Source of the DNA: Tannerella sp.
GTDB lineage: Bacteria; Bacteroidota; Bacteroidia; Bacteroidales; Tannerellaceae
Length of the DNA stretch: 36,560 nucleotides
Assembly: GCA_031276675.1 (NCBI GenBank)
Contig: JAISMO010000136.1
Location: forward strand, 1-36,560
Direction of reading: 5' to 3'
Shown here: one piece after another, positions 16,001 through 22,521 of the stretch
Layout of the letters: each line of letters starts with the position of its first letter
How positions within the stretch are numbered: position 1 is the first letter of the stretch
Notes under the pieces: model-generated
What the model was told of the DNA's origin: nothing
Database searches by the model: none
The model's input: only the letters and a program-made list of their open reading frames with translations
Translations under genes and position numbers: made by a program

Positions 16001-17572
16001 GCCTTTGCTACGGGTGCGGGCGCCGTCGGCAACCGTTCCATCGGCATCCCGGCCATCGGCGGCATGTTGATCGGCACGCTGCTGGGCGTGCTGGTGATTC
16101 CTTCGCTGTTTATCATTTTCCAGACGATGCAGGAGAAATTCAGCCGGTCGGGACGGATCAACGCGACCAAAATGATAACGGTCGGCGTGCTGCTGGTCGC
16201 CGGCATGTCGTCGTGCCGGGTGACGGAACGCTACCGGTCGCCCGCGATCGACACGGACGGCCTGTACCGCGACGCGGCCGAAAGCGGCGATACGGCCACG
16301 ATTGCGAACCTTCCGTGGGCGTCCATCTTCACCGACCCCAACCTGCAACAGCTGATAGCGGAAGGTTTGCAGGCGAATTTCGATCTCCGGGAGGCGCAGC
16401 TGCGAATCCGGGAGGCCGAAGCCGGATGGCAGACAGCCCGCGCCGCCTGCCTGCCCGTCGTCGGGCTGACGGGGCAGGTCACGCATACGCGGACGAGCGG
16501 TGGACAGGAAGACGCAAGCAGGCCGCTGGGCTATGTCGGCAATCAGTACCGGCTGGGCGTTGCGGTGCAGTGGGAGGTTGACCTGTGGGGCAAACTCAGC
16601 CGGCTGACGCGCGCCCGGTATGCGCAGTACCTGAACAGCTACGAATACAGGCGGCTGATACAGACCGCGCTGGTGTCGAACATTGCCGCGTCCTACTATA
16701 CGCTGACGGCGCTGGACGAGCAGCTGCGCATTTCGCACGAAACCGCCGGACTGCTGGAGGAAAGCGCCGAGTCGATGCAGGCGATGATGGATGCCGGGCT
16801 GCTGAACGCCGCCGCCGTGGAGCAGAGTCGCGCCCTGCTGTATGCCACGCGGCTCTCGGCGCTGAATCTCGAAGTGTCGATACGGAAACTGGAAAACTCG
16901 CTCTCGGTCGCTCTCGGCCGTCGGCCCGGCGCGATTGTGCGGCAGTCGCCGGAGGGCAGCCGGTGGATGGCGCCCGCCGCGCCGCTGCCGCCTCACGGCA
17001 TTCCGGCGCAGATGCTGGCGCGGCGTCCCGACGTGCGTGCAGCCGAATTGCAGCTCCGCGCGGCCTTCGAACTGCATCATGCGGCACAGGCGGCGCTCTA
17101 CCCCTCCCTCACGATCGGCACGGGAACCATGGCCGGCTATGGCTCCACAACGCTGGCCGACTTCTTCAGGCCGCAAAACCTGCTGGCCAACGTAATTGGC
17201 GGCCTCACACAGCCCGTCTTCGCCGGCAGGCAACTGCGCGCACAGGTCAGGATTACGGAGGCGCAGGAAGAAGAAGCGCTGGTCCACTTCGAGCGAACGG
17301 CGCTGACAGCCGCCCGCGAGGTCTCGGACGCGATCTGCACCTATGAAAAGGCGCTGGAAAAAATTCGCTACCGCACCTCCCAGACAGAATCGTTGCAGAA
17401 ATCCGTCTACTATACGCAGGAACTGCTCAGGGCCGGCGAAGCAACCTATCTCGAAGTCCTCACCGCACAGCAGAACTGCCTCGCCGCACGGTTAGCCGCC
17501 GTAGCCGACCGCCTGGAATCGGCGCAGGCGGTGATTGACCTCTACCGCGCACTGGGGGGAGGCGGAGATTAA
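13019..17572 (+). CDS. Fused RND (HAE1/AcrB-like) pump and TolC/OprM-like outer-membrane factor
   Basis: A single 1517-codon frame. Residues 1 to about 1045 are a complete AcrB-like pump: MLKTFIDRPVLSTVISILIV at the start, the proton-relay aspartates D404/D405 in IGIVVDDAIVVVE, and the relay lysine K946 in GMLAKNAILIVEY. From Met1052 a second protein follows in frame: MITVGVLLVAGMSSC is a lipoprotein signal (Cys1066), then an OprM/NodT-type outer-membrane efflux domain of about 450 residues (WASIFTDPNLQQLIAEGLQA, LGYVGNQYRLGVAVQWEVDL, LARRPDVRAAE, GEATYLEVLTAQQNCLAARL). No stop codon separates them. Internal initiation at ATG 16172, or cleavage by lipoprotein signal peptidase, could free the outer-membrane factor. 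With the preceding adaptor this operon encodes a complete tripartite pump. GC is visibly higher than in the flanking genes. Confidence 0.94.
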   Translation: MLKTFIDRPVLSTVISILIVVLGMIGLFMLPVEQYPDIAPPTVRVWANYPGANADVVMNSVVIPLEEQINGVEGMTYMTSSASNNGSAQITVFFEKGINPDIASVNVQNQVARATPLLPQEVTQIGVTVRKQQSSNILMINFTTDNPDYDQTFIQNYANIHLLPPIKRVRGVGDANVYGARDYSMRIWLKPDVMAACRLTPQEVVAALQEQNIEAAPGELGQESSQSFQYTLKYTGRLKTAPAFEDIIVRSEQGQILRLRDVARVELGSLNYNVASHLNGNPSVTIGINQTAGSNAREVINHIKTVLQEAAASFPPGLKIVYVQDANEFLDASINKVVHTLIEAFILVFVVVLIFLQNFRSTLIPAIAVPVAIIGTFFFLQLFGFSVNLLTLFALVLAIGIVVDDAIVVVEAVHAQLDAGMTNPREAAVKAMKEIAPAIVSITLVMSAVFLPVSFIGGTSGVFYRQFGLTLAVAILLSAVNALTLSPALCALFLKSHPGEEEGKRRKGRLNRLANLFNAGFRATTGSYGQSLRFLGKRGHRWITVTLLLVMTALLFGLMRTIPTGFVPQEDSGGVMGMITLAPGASLERTQEVVKQVADIAHGIEHVQYVADLAGVNFMSGVGSSYATVQIKMDPWDRRKITTNQVAALLKEKTEDIKDATFIFMGTPTLQGFGLSNGVELQMQDRTGGDINRFFDVTNRFLAAMRRRPEVMMAMTTFNPNFPQKQLEANIPKIKEAGLTLTQVMSTLQAYVGSMYVSNFNLYGKQFRVMVQAAPEYREKLEDLDRYFVRTASGEMAPVTEFLTVTDITAPQTLNRFNMYSSMNVTIMPDFTEGYATGNVLAAVEEVAREVLPENYTYDYSGMTREEVKSGGQTYLIFALCLIFVYLLLAALYESYILPLAVIGSLPVGLAGVFISVSGGLALGTGIVNNIYVQISLIMLIGMLAKNAILIVEYAVQRRQQGMSIVEAAVGGAVARLRPILMTSFALIFGLMPLAFATGAGAVGNRSIGIPAIGGMLIGTLLGVLVIPSLFIIFQTMQEKFSRSGRINATKMITVGVLLVAGMSSCRVTERYRSPAIDTDGLYRDAAESGDTATIANLPWASIFTDPNLQQLIAEGLQANFDLREAQLRIREAEAGWQTARAACLPVVGLTGQVTHTRTSGGQEDASRPLGYVGNQYRLGVAVQWEVDLWGKLSRLTRARYAQYLNSYEYRRLIQTALVSNIAASYYTLTALDEQLRISHETAGLLEESAESMQAMMDAGLLNAAAVEQSRALLYATRLSALNLEVSIRKLENSLSVALGRRPGAIVRQSPEGSRWMAPAAPLPPHGIPAQMLARRPDVRAAELQLRAAFELHHAAQAALYPSLTIGTGTMAGYGSTTLADFFRPQNLLANVIGGLTQPVFAGRQLRAQVRITEAQEEEALVHFERTALTAAREVSDAICTYEKALEKIRYRTSQTESLQKSVYYTQELLRAGEATYLEVLTAQQNCLAARLAAVADRLESAQAVIDLYRALGGGGD

Positions 17573-17597
17573 TGTACATGCAGTAACCGGAATAAAA

Positions 17598-18467
17598 ATG
17601 ACGAACAATATTACAATCACAGGCGATCTGGGGAGTGGAAAAAGCGCAGTGGCGGCCCTGTTGAAAGACCGGTTAAAGTTTGAAGTCGTATCTGTCGGCA
17701 TGTTGCAAAGACAGCTTGCGGAAAAGTATAAACTGAATACGGTAGCATTTAATGAATATGTGGAATCCCATCCCGAAATAGACCTGGAACTTGATCGAAT
17801 GGTGGCCGAAACAGGGAAAAAAAACAATCTTATTTTTGATTCCCGACTGGCCTGGCATTTCGTGGAAAACGCCTTTAAGGTTTATTTATCGGTAGATGAC
17901 GAAATCGCCTCACGCCGGATTTTTTCCGACAAGGACCGAATGAATGAAAGCTATGCGGATATGGAACAGGCAAAAATCAATATTCAAAAGCGAAGAGCAA
18001 GCGAGTTGAGCCGATTTAAAGCGCAGTATCATGTTGCGCTTGACGACTGGTCCAATTATGATCTAATCATTGATACGGGTTATGCCGATCCCGCTACGGT
18101 GGCCGACTGTATCCTCGTCAACCGTCGGTTGCACCTGGAGAACCGGCGCCATCATAAAATCTGGATGTCTCCCGAAAGTTTGATTCCGGCACGCTCCGCA
18201 GGCAGTCATGCGGAAAAACCGGATGTTTCCGTCCCGACATCCATCCGGCAGAAAGGTGTTCATGCCGGTGAACCTGTGAAAGTCATAGCGATCGACCGTA
18301 AATATTATATCTGCGAGGGATGTCAAAGGGTGGCTGCCGCCTGTGACAATCACGTGAAATTACTTCCGGTTGAGATCATTGCCGGAGGAGAACCGTTTTT
18401 GCCTTCCGGACAGAAAGCAGACGGATATGTACGCGAAAACCTTAAAACATCTCACAGGCATGATTGA
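17598..18467 (+). CDS. Cytidylate-kinase-like P-loop protein with a C-terminal ParB/Srx-like segment
   Basis: A 289-residue protein. Residues 1 to about 175 resemble the archaeal-type CMP kinase (Cytidylate_kin_2): ITGDLGSGKSAVAALL is the P-loop, followed by VVSVGMLQRQLAEKYKL, the ESHPEIDLELDRMV segment and IFDSRLAWHF. The C-terminal ~60 residues (PVKVIAIDRKYYICEGCQRV, AAACDNHVKLLPVEII) resemble the ParB/sulfiredoxin-type nucleotide-binding motif, where relatives read DGxHRVAAA. Here the expected GH is GC. The joint function is unknown; the kinase part probably phosphorylates a nucleotide or similar small molecule. ATG 17598 is chosen because it directly precedes the first strand; upstream codons overlap the efflux gene. 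Its base composition is clearly more AT-rich than that of the efflux operon ending 25 bp upstream. Confidence 0.75.
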   Translation: MTNNITITGDLGSGKSAVAALLKDRLKFEVVSVGMLQRQLAEKYKLNTVAFNEYVESHPEIDLELDRMVAETGKKNNLIFDSRLAWHFVENAFKVYLSVDDEIASRRIFSDKDRMNESYADMEQAKINIQKRRASELSRFKAQYHVALDDWSNYDLIIDTGYADPATVADCILVNRRLHLENRRHHKIWMSPESLIPARSAGSHAEKPDVSVPTSIRQKGVHAGEPVKVIAIDRKYYICEGCQRVAAACDNHVKLLPVEIIAGGEPFLPSGQKADGYVRENLKTSHRHD

Positions 18468-18649
18468 GCACATATTCCCTGTTTCACACTGAAAGCGTGA
18501 ATTGAGCTGTCAACAGATGGTTGACGGCTCAAAATAAGGAATGAGAAATCACGGCCATCCCCTGTATATTTGCCAATCAATAAAAGCACATCCGAAAAAG
18601 CATCTTTTAATCTTACGGTTGAGTTTTTCTCCTGCCCAGGAGAGTTTGT

Positions 18650-18892
18650 CAACTTCAAGGGGGAAGGTTTTTCTTCCTCAAGGAAAGGTTTTTCTTCTTC
18701 AAGGGAAAGTTTTTCTTCCTCAAGAGAAAGTTTTTCTTCCTCAAGGGAAAGTTTGTCTTCCTCAAGAGAAAGTTTGTCTTCCTCAAGGAAAAGTTTTTCT
18801 TCTTCAAGGAAAAGTTTGTCTTCCTCAAGGAAAAGTTTTCCTTCTTCAAGGAAAAGGTTGTCTTCCTCAAGGGAAAGTTTGTCAACCGGTCG
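18650..18892. repeat. 21-bp tandem array (about ten full units plus degenerate ends)
   Basis: Ten full units of about AGTTTKTCTTCCTCAAGGRAA span roughly 18671-18880, with decayed copies on each side. Each has a weak TTCC-TCAA-GGAA hairpin. The 21-bp period keeps all frames open. On the minus strand a GTG-started 172-codon frame (18970 to 18452), beginning 7 nt after the mutL stop, encodes heptads KLxLEEE/D. The hydrophobic spacing does not fit a coiled coil, unit variation is often non-synonymous, and the flanks are not protein-like, so I do not call a gene. The rest of 18468-18976 holds nothing else I recognise; both flanking genes converge on it. Confidence 0.9.
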
Positions 18893-18976
18893 GTTGAAAA
18901 ATGAAAAGCCGGGCCGCATTGCGTTTGTTTCCTGTATACCGTACTGTTCCTGATTTTGCTTATCCAACACCCGGGT

Positions 18977-20785
18977 TTATGCCTTGAAGCGTTTGGCCAG
19001 TTCGTCGTCCGTAAGCACGGACATGATCGGTTTGCCGTCGGGCGTCAGGCGACTTGCTTCGGAGGAAAACAGCGTGCCGACAATCGATTCCATTTCTTCA
19101 ACGGTCAGCATTTTACCCGAATGAATGGCGGCGGCTTCGGCCAGGGCAAGCGCCAGAGTTTCCGTGGCGCGCTCGTTCATTGCACTGCCGGCTTCCAGGG
19201 CGTTGTCGAGCAATTCCCTGAGCAGGGTGGACGGGGCGCGGTTTTGGACGCCGGCCGGCACGCCGTTGATCGAATAACTGTTGTTGCCCAGCGGACTCAG
19301 ATCGAAGCCAAACCCCCGCAGTTCATCCGTCAAGGCAGGAAGTATGGCCGCTTCCGAGGCCGTACATTCGATGATTTCGGGAAACAGCAGTTGCTGCGAA
19401 ACGCTTTTTTGCTGCCGTACGTTCGAGAGATAGCAGTCGTAGAGGATGCGGACATGCGCCCGGCGCTGGTCGATCAGTACCAGTCCCGACTTCAGCAGGG
19501 TGATGATGTAGCGGTTTTTGTATTGAAAACACGGGCTGGCCGTTTCCGGAAACAGCATCCTTTCGCCTTCCGGACCGGGGAGCCTCGAAGGGTGGTCGGG
19601 CGGGAGGGTACGGTCCTGTTCAAAGCCTCTGTAGAGTCTCTCCCAGTCGGCGCTGCTGTAGTCAGGCTGTGCGGAGGTGCGAAAGGGGTTGTAGGACGGG
19701 TTCGTGTGGACGCAGGGCGCGGCCTGCTCCTGTCCCGGGCGGTAGACGGGTATCTCGATGGCGCCTTCCGTATCGAAGTCAATGCTCGGCACGGCGTGAG
19801 CCTTGCCCAGGGCTTCCCGGGCGGCCGCCACAAGAATCTGCCGGATCGGGCCTTCGTTTTCGAACTTGATTTCCGTTTTGGTCGGATGGATATTCACGTC
19901 AATCGTCGAAGGGTCCAGTGTCAGGTAGATGAAATAGTCCGGCTTTTCATCCGCCGGAATCAGCGATTCGTAGGCACGCATGAGGGCCATGTGAAAACCG
20001 GGATGCTTCATGAAGCGTCCGTTCACGAAAAAATAATTCAGCGCGCCTTTTCGTCTGGCGGCGCTGACCTGTCCGATGAATCCTTCGATGCGGGCGATGG
20101 AATTGGGCACGTCGAGCGTGAGGAGCGTTTGATTGAGTTTTTTTCCGAACACATGGATGATCCGCTGACGCAGTCCCGAAACGGGCAGCCGGAAGGTTTC
20201 CGTGTCATTGTGATAGAGCGAAAAGGCAATCTGCGGATAGACCAGAGCGACCCGTTCAAATTCGGTCAGGATATTCCGAAATTCCGTTTCGTTGGATTTG
20301 AGGAACTTCCGGCGCGCCGGCACGTTATAAAACAGATTCTTGACGGAGAAGATGCATCCTTCGCGGCAGGCGTCCTGCTCTATGGCGTCGAGCGTCGAAC
20401 CGGAAATCAGCAGTTTCGTTCCCAGTTCCGCTCCTCTGGAACGTGTACGCAGTTCCACCTGTGCCACGGCGGCAATCGAGGCCAGCGCCTCGCCGCGGAA
20501 CCCCATGGTGTGCAGGGAAAAAAGGTCCTGCACGTCCGCGATTTTGGAGGTGGCGTGCCGTTCAAAAGCCATCCGGGCGTCCGTTTCCGACATCCCCTTT
20601 CCGTCGTCGATCACCTGTATCAGCGTGCGCCCGGCGTCCTTGATGTTCACCGTAATGGAGGCGGCGCCGGCATCCACGGCGTTCTCCATCAGTTCCTTCA
20701 CCACCGAGGCCGGACGCTGAATTACCTCCCCCGCCGCAATCTGGTTGGCGATATGATCGGGGAGCAAATGAATAAGGTCTCCCAT
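18977..20785 (-). CDS. mutL: DNA mismatch repair protein MutL
   Basis: MutL couples MutS mismatch recognition to strand excision. The 602-residue protein has the GHKL ATPase at the N-terminus: IANQIAAGEVIQRPASVVKE, ENAVDAGA, IDDGKGM, FRGEALASI. Then come the transducer domain (FFVNGRFMKHPGFHMALM, VDVNIHPTKTEIKFE written here as DVNIHPTKTE) and a variable linker. The C-terminal dimerisation domain contains the site where endonuclease-type MutL has DQHAAHERILYE; here it reads DQRRAHVRILYD. Key His and Glu positions differ, so nicking activity is doubtful. The ATG overlaps the stop of the upstream small gene (TAATG), which suggests coupling. Confidence 0.97.
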   Translation of the reverse strand: MGDLIHLLPDHIANQIAAGEVIQRPASVVKELMENAVDAGAASITVNIKDAGRTLIQVIDDGKGMSETDARMAFERHATSKIADVQDLFSLHTMGFRGEALASIAAVAQVELRTRSRGAELGTKLLISGSTLDAIEQDACREGCIFSVKNLFYNVPARRKFLKSNETEFRNILTEFERVALVYPQIAFSLYHNDTETFRLPVSGLRQRIIHVFGKKLNQTLLTLDVPNSIARIEGFIGQVSAARRKGALNYFFVNGRFMKHPGFHMALMRAYESLIPADEKPDYFIYLTLDPSTIDVNIHPTKTEIKFENEGPIRQILVAAAREALGKAHAVPSIDFDTEGAIEIPVYRPGQEQAAPCVHTNPSYNPFRTSAQPDYSSADWERLYRGFEQDRTLPPDHPSRLPGPEGERMLFPETASPCFQYKNRYIITLLKSGLVLIDQRRAHVRILYDCYLSNVRQQKSVSQQLLFPEIIECTASEAAILPALTDELRGFGFDLSPLGNNSYSINGVPAGVQNRAPSTLLRELLDNALEAGSAMNERATETLALALAEAAAIHSGKMLTVEEMESIVGTLFSSEASRLTPDGKPIMSVLTDDELAKRFKA

Positions 20786-21093
20786 TATTTTAAAAACAGA
20801 TACCAGAACAGCACGCCCGCCACCGCCAGGACGAGCAGCAGCCGCATGTTTTTGTATATCCGGTTCTGCATGTCCTCGCCCTTGGACTTGCTTTTCCTCA
20901 GATGCCTTGTTCCTTCCACGAAAGTACCTTTGATGGAAGGCTTATAGTCTTCCGGCCTGTCCGGAAGAATGCCCATTTCGCGTTTCACCTTGCGGACGCG
21001 TTCCTCCAGCGCTTCCCTGCGCGAATCCCAGTAGATCGGCTTGTGATCGAACTGACGCGGTTTGCGCACACTGTAAAAAGAAAATAATGCCAT
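20785..21093 (-). CDS. Small membrane-anchored protein upstream of mutL
   Basis: A 102-residue protein with an N-terminal basic, helical region (REALEERVRKVKREMGILP) and one C-terminal membrane helix (MRLLLVLAVAGVLFWYLFLK), so it is probably tail-anchored with a cytosolic domain. I believe similar small proteins sit next to mutL in other Bacteroidales, but no function is known to me. ATG 21093 is preferred over an upstream in-frame codon at 21120 because a -7 box lies at 21136-21143 and the sequence from here is more protein-like. It shares one base with the mutL start codon (TAATG), so the two form an operon. Confidence 0.8.
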   Translation of the reverse strand: MALFSFYSVRKPRQFDHKPIYWDSRREALEERVRKVKREMGILPDRPEDYKPSIKGTFVEGTRHLRKSKSKGEDMQNRIYKNMRLLLVLAVAGVLFWYLFLK

Positions 21094-21135
21094 GACGCTA
21101 ACTTGTTTTATGAACTGCAAAATTATTCAGAAATT

Positions 21136-21143
21136 CAAAGATA
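21136..21143 (-). promoter_or_regulatory. -7 box for the small membrane gene and mutL
   Basis: The minus strand reads TATCTTTG, an exact TAnnTTTG match, 42 bp before the ATG at 21093. No TTTG at the -33 position. Confidence 0.55.
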
Positions 21144-21193
21144 TGAAAATTCGGCGGCCCATTCTTTTTGGAGGCGCCGACGGGGAGGCGTGT

Positions 21194-22468
21194 TTACCGG
21201 CAATACCGTTCACCCCAGAGCTGTTGCATCCGTTCGGTCAGTTTGCTTTCGGCCGGATTGGGCTGGCCTTTCCACAGGCGATGCTGTAGCAACGCTTCCG
21301 GAAGAAAATCCTGCCTGACGAAGTGCCCCTCATAATCATGCGCATACTTGTAGTTTTTGCCGTAATTCAGTTCCTTCATCAGCGCGGTGGGCGCATTGCG
21401 CAGGTGGAGCGGCACCGGCAGATTACCCGTTTCACGGACCAGCGCCAGCGCGTCGTCGATGGCCCGATAGGCCGAGTGGCTTTTCGGACAGCAAGCCAGA
21501 TAGAGCGTCGTTTCCGCAAGGATGATGCGTCCTTCGGGCCAGCCGATCTTTTTGAGCGCCTCAAAGCAGGCGTTGGCCAGCAGCAGCGCATTGGGGTTGG
21601 CCAGGCCAATGTCTTCGGCGGCCAGAATCAACAGCCGGCGGGCGATAAACTCCGGGTCTTCGCCGCCGGCCACCATCCGTGCCAGCCAGTACACGGCCGC
21701 ATCCGGATCGCTGCCCCGGACCGACTTGATAAAGGCCGAGATGATGTCATAGTGCATCTCGCCGTCCTTGTCGTATGCCGCCGGATTCTCCTGCAGGCGC
21801 TCGACCACCTTTTGGTCCGTGATTTCAAGGTGCGGGCTGTCCGCTTCCGCACCGACAACCAGTTCCAGAATGTTCAGCAGTTTACGGGCGTCGCCGCCGG
21901 CGTAGCGGAGCAGGGCGGCCGTTTCCTTCACCCGGATGTCTTTCTTTTTCAGTATCACGTCTTCCGCAATCGCCTTCCGCAGCAGGGCAAGCAGGTCGTC
22001 CTCGTCCAGCGGTTTGAGCGTGTATACCTGGCAGCGCGAGAGCAGGGGGCGGATGACTTCGAACGACGGGTTTTCCGTCGTGGCGCCGATCAGCGTTACC
22101 ACGCCCGTTTCTACGGCGTTGAGCAGCGAATCCTGCTGCGATTTGCTGAAGCGGTGGATTTCGTCGATAAACAGGATGGGCGAGGCATGGAACAGGGGAT
22201 GGCCCTTGGCTCTGTCAATGACTTCGCGCACGTCTTTCACGCCCGCACTGATGGCGCTCAGCGTGTGAAACGGACATTCCAGCTTGCGGGCAATGATCTG
22301 CGCCAGCGTCGTTTTGCCCACGCCCGGCGGCCCCCACATGATGAACGACGGCACGCGCCCGGCCTCAATCATCCGGCGCAACACGGCCTGTGCGCCCGCC
22401 AGATGCTTCTGGCCGATGTAATCGTCCAGCGTTTGGGGTCTCATTCTTTCTGCTAACGGTTGATTCAT
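21194..22468 (-). CDS. rarA: Replication-associated recombination protein A (MgsA/RarA ATPase)
   Basis: A 424-residue AAA+ ATPase of the RarA/Mgs1/WRNIP1 family, which acts at stalled replication forks. It opens with the family signature PLAERMRPQTLDDYIGQKHL. Walker A is MWGPPGVGKTTLAQI (about residues 44-58) and Walker B LFIDEIHRFSKSQQD. A sensor segment LIGATTENPSFEV and the C-terminal tetramerisation region (IKSVRGSDPDAAVYWLARMV, RRLLILAAEDIGLANPNAL, LPVPLHLRNAPT) are all present, so the protein is complete. It has its own -7 box and is followed by the mutL pair, which has a separate -7 box. Confidence 0.96.
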   Translation of the reverse strand: MNQPLAERMRPQTLDDYIGQKHLAGAQAVLRRMIEAGRVPSFIMWGPPGVGKTTLAQIIARKLECPFHTLSAISAGVKDVREVIDRAKGHPLFHASPILFIDEIHRFSKSQQDSLLNAVETGVVTLIGATTENPSFEVIRPLLSRCQVYTLKPLDEDDLLALLRKAIAEDVILKKKDIRVKETAALLRYAGGDARKLLNILELVVGAEADSPHLEITDQKVVERLQENPAAYDKDGEMHYDIISAFIKSVRGSDPDAAVYWLARMVAGGEDPEFIARRLLILAAEDIGLANPNALLLANACFEALKKIGWPEGRIILAETTLYLACCPKSHSAYRAIDDALALVRETGNLPVPLHLRNAPTALMKELNYGKNYKYAHDYEGHFVRQDFLPEALLQHRLWKGQPNPAESKLTERMQQLWGERYCR

Positions 22469-22486
22469 TGTTTCGGATTATGAATG

Positions 22487-22494
22487 CAAATATA
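22487..22494 (-). promoter_or_regulatory. -7 box of rarA
   Basis: The minus strand reads TATATTTG, an exact consensus match, 18 bp before the rarA ATG, which implies a very short leader. No -33 TTTG is seen; the upstream gene ends 28 bp before it. Confidence 0.45.
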
Positions 22495-22521
22495 GCGAAA
22501 ACAGGAATGGCCGGTGTTTCT

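Noticed and set aside
13022..17287. Long minus-strand frames (412 and 487 codons) opposite the efflux gene
   Set aside because: His/Arg/Gln-rich antisense translations in a high-GC gene; the plus strand has unmistakable RND motifs.
18956..20947. 663-codon plus-strand frame opposite mutL
   Set aside because: It is longer than mutL but its translation is Arg/Gly/His/Gln-rich with no domain features. It is a composition-driven shadow of mutL.
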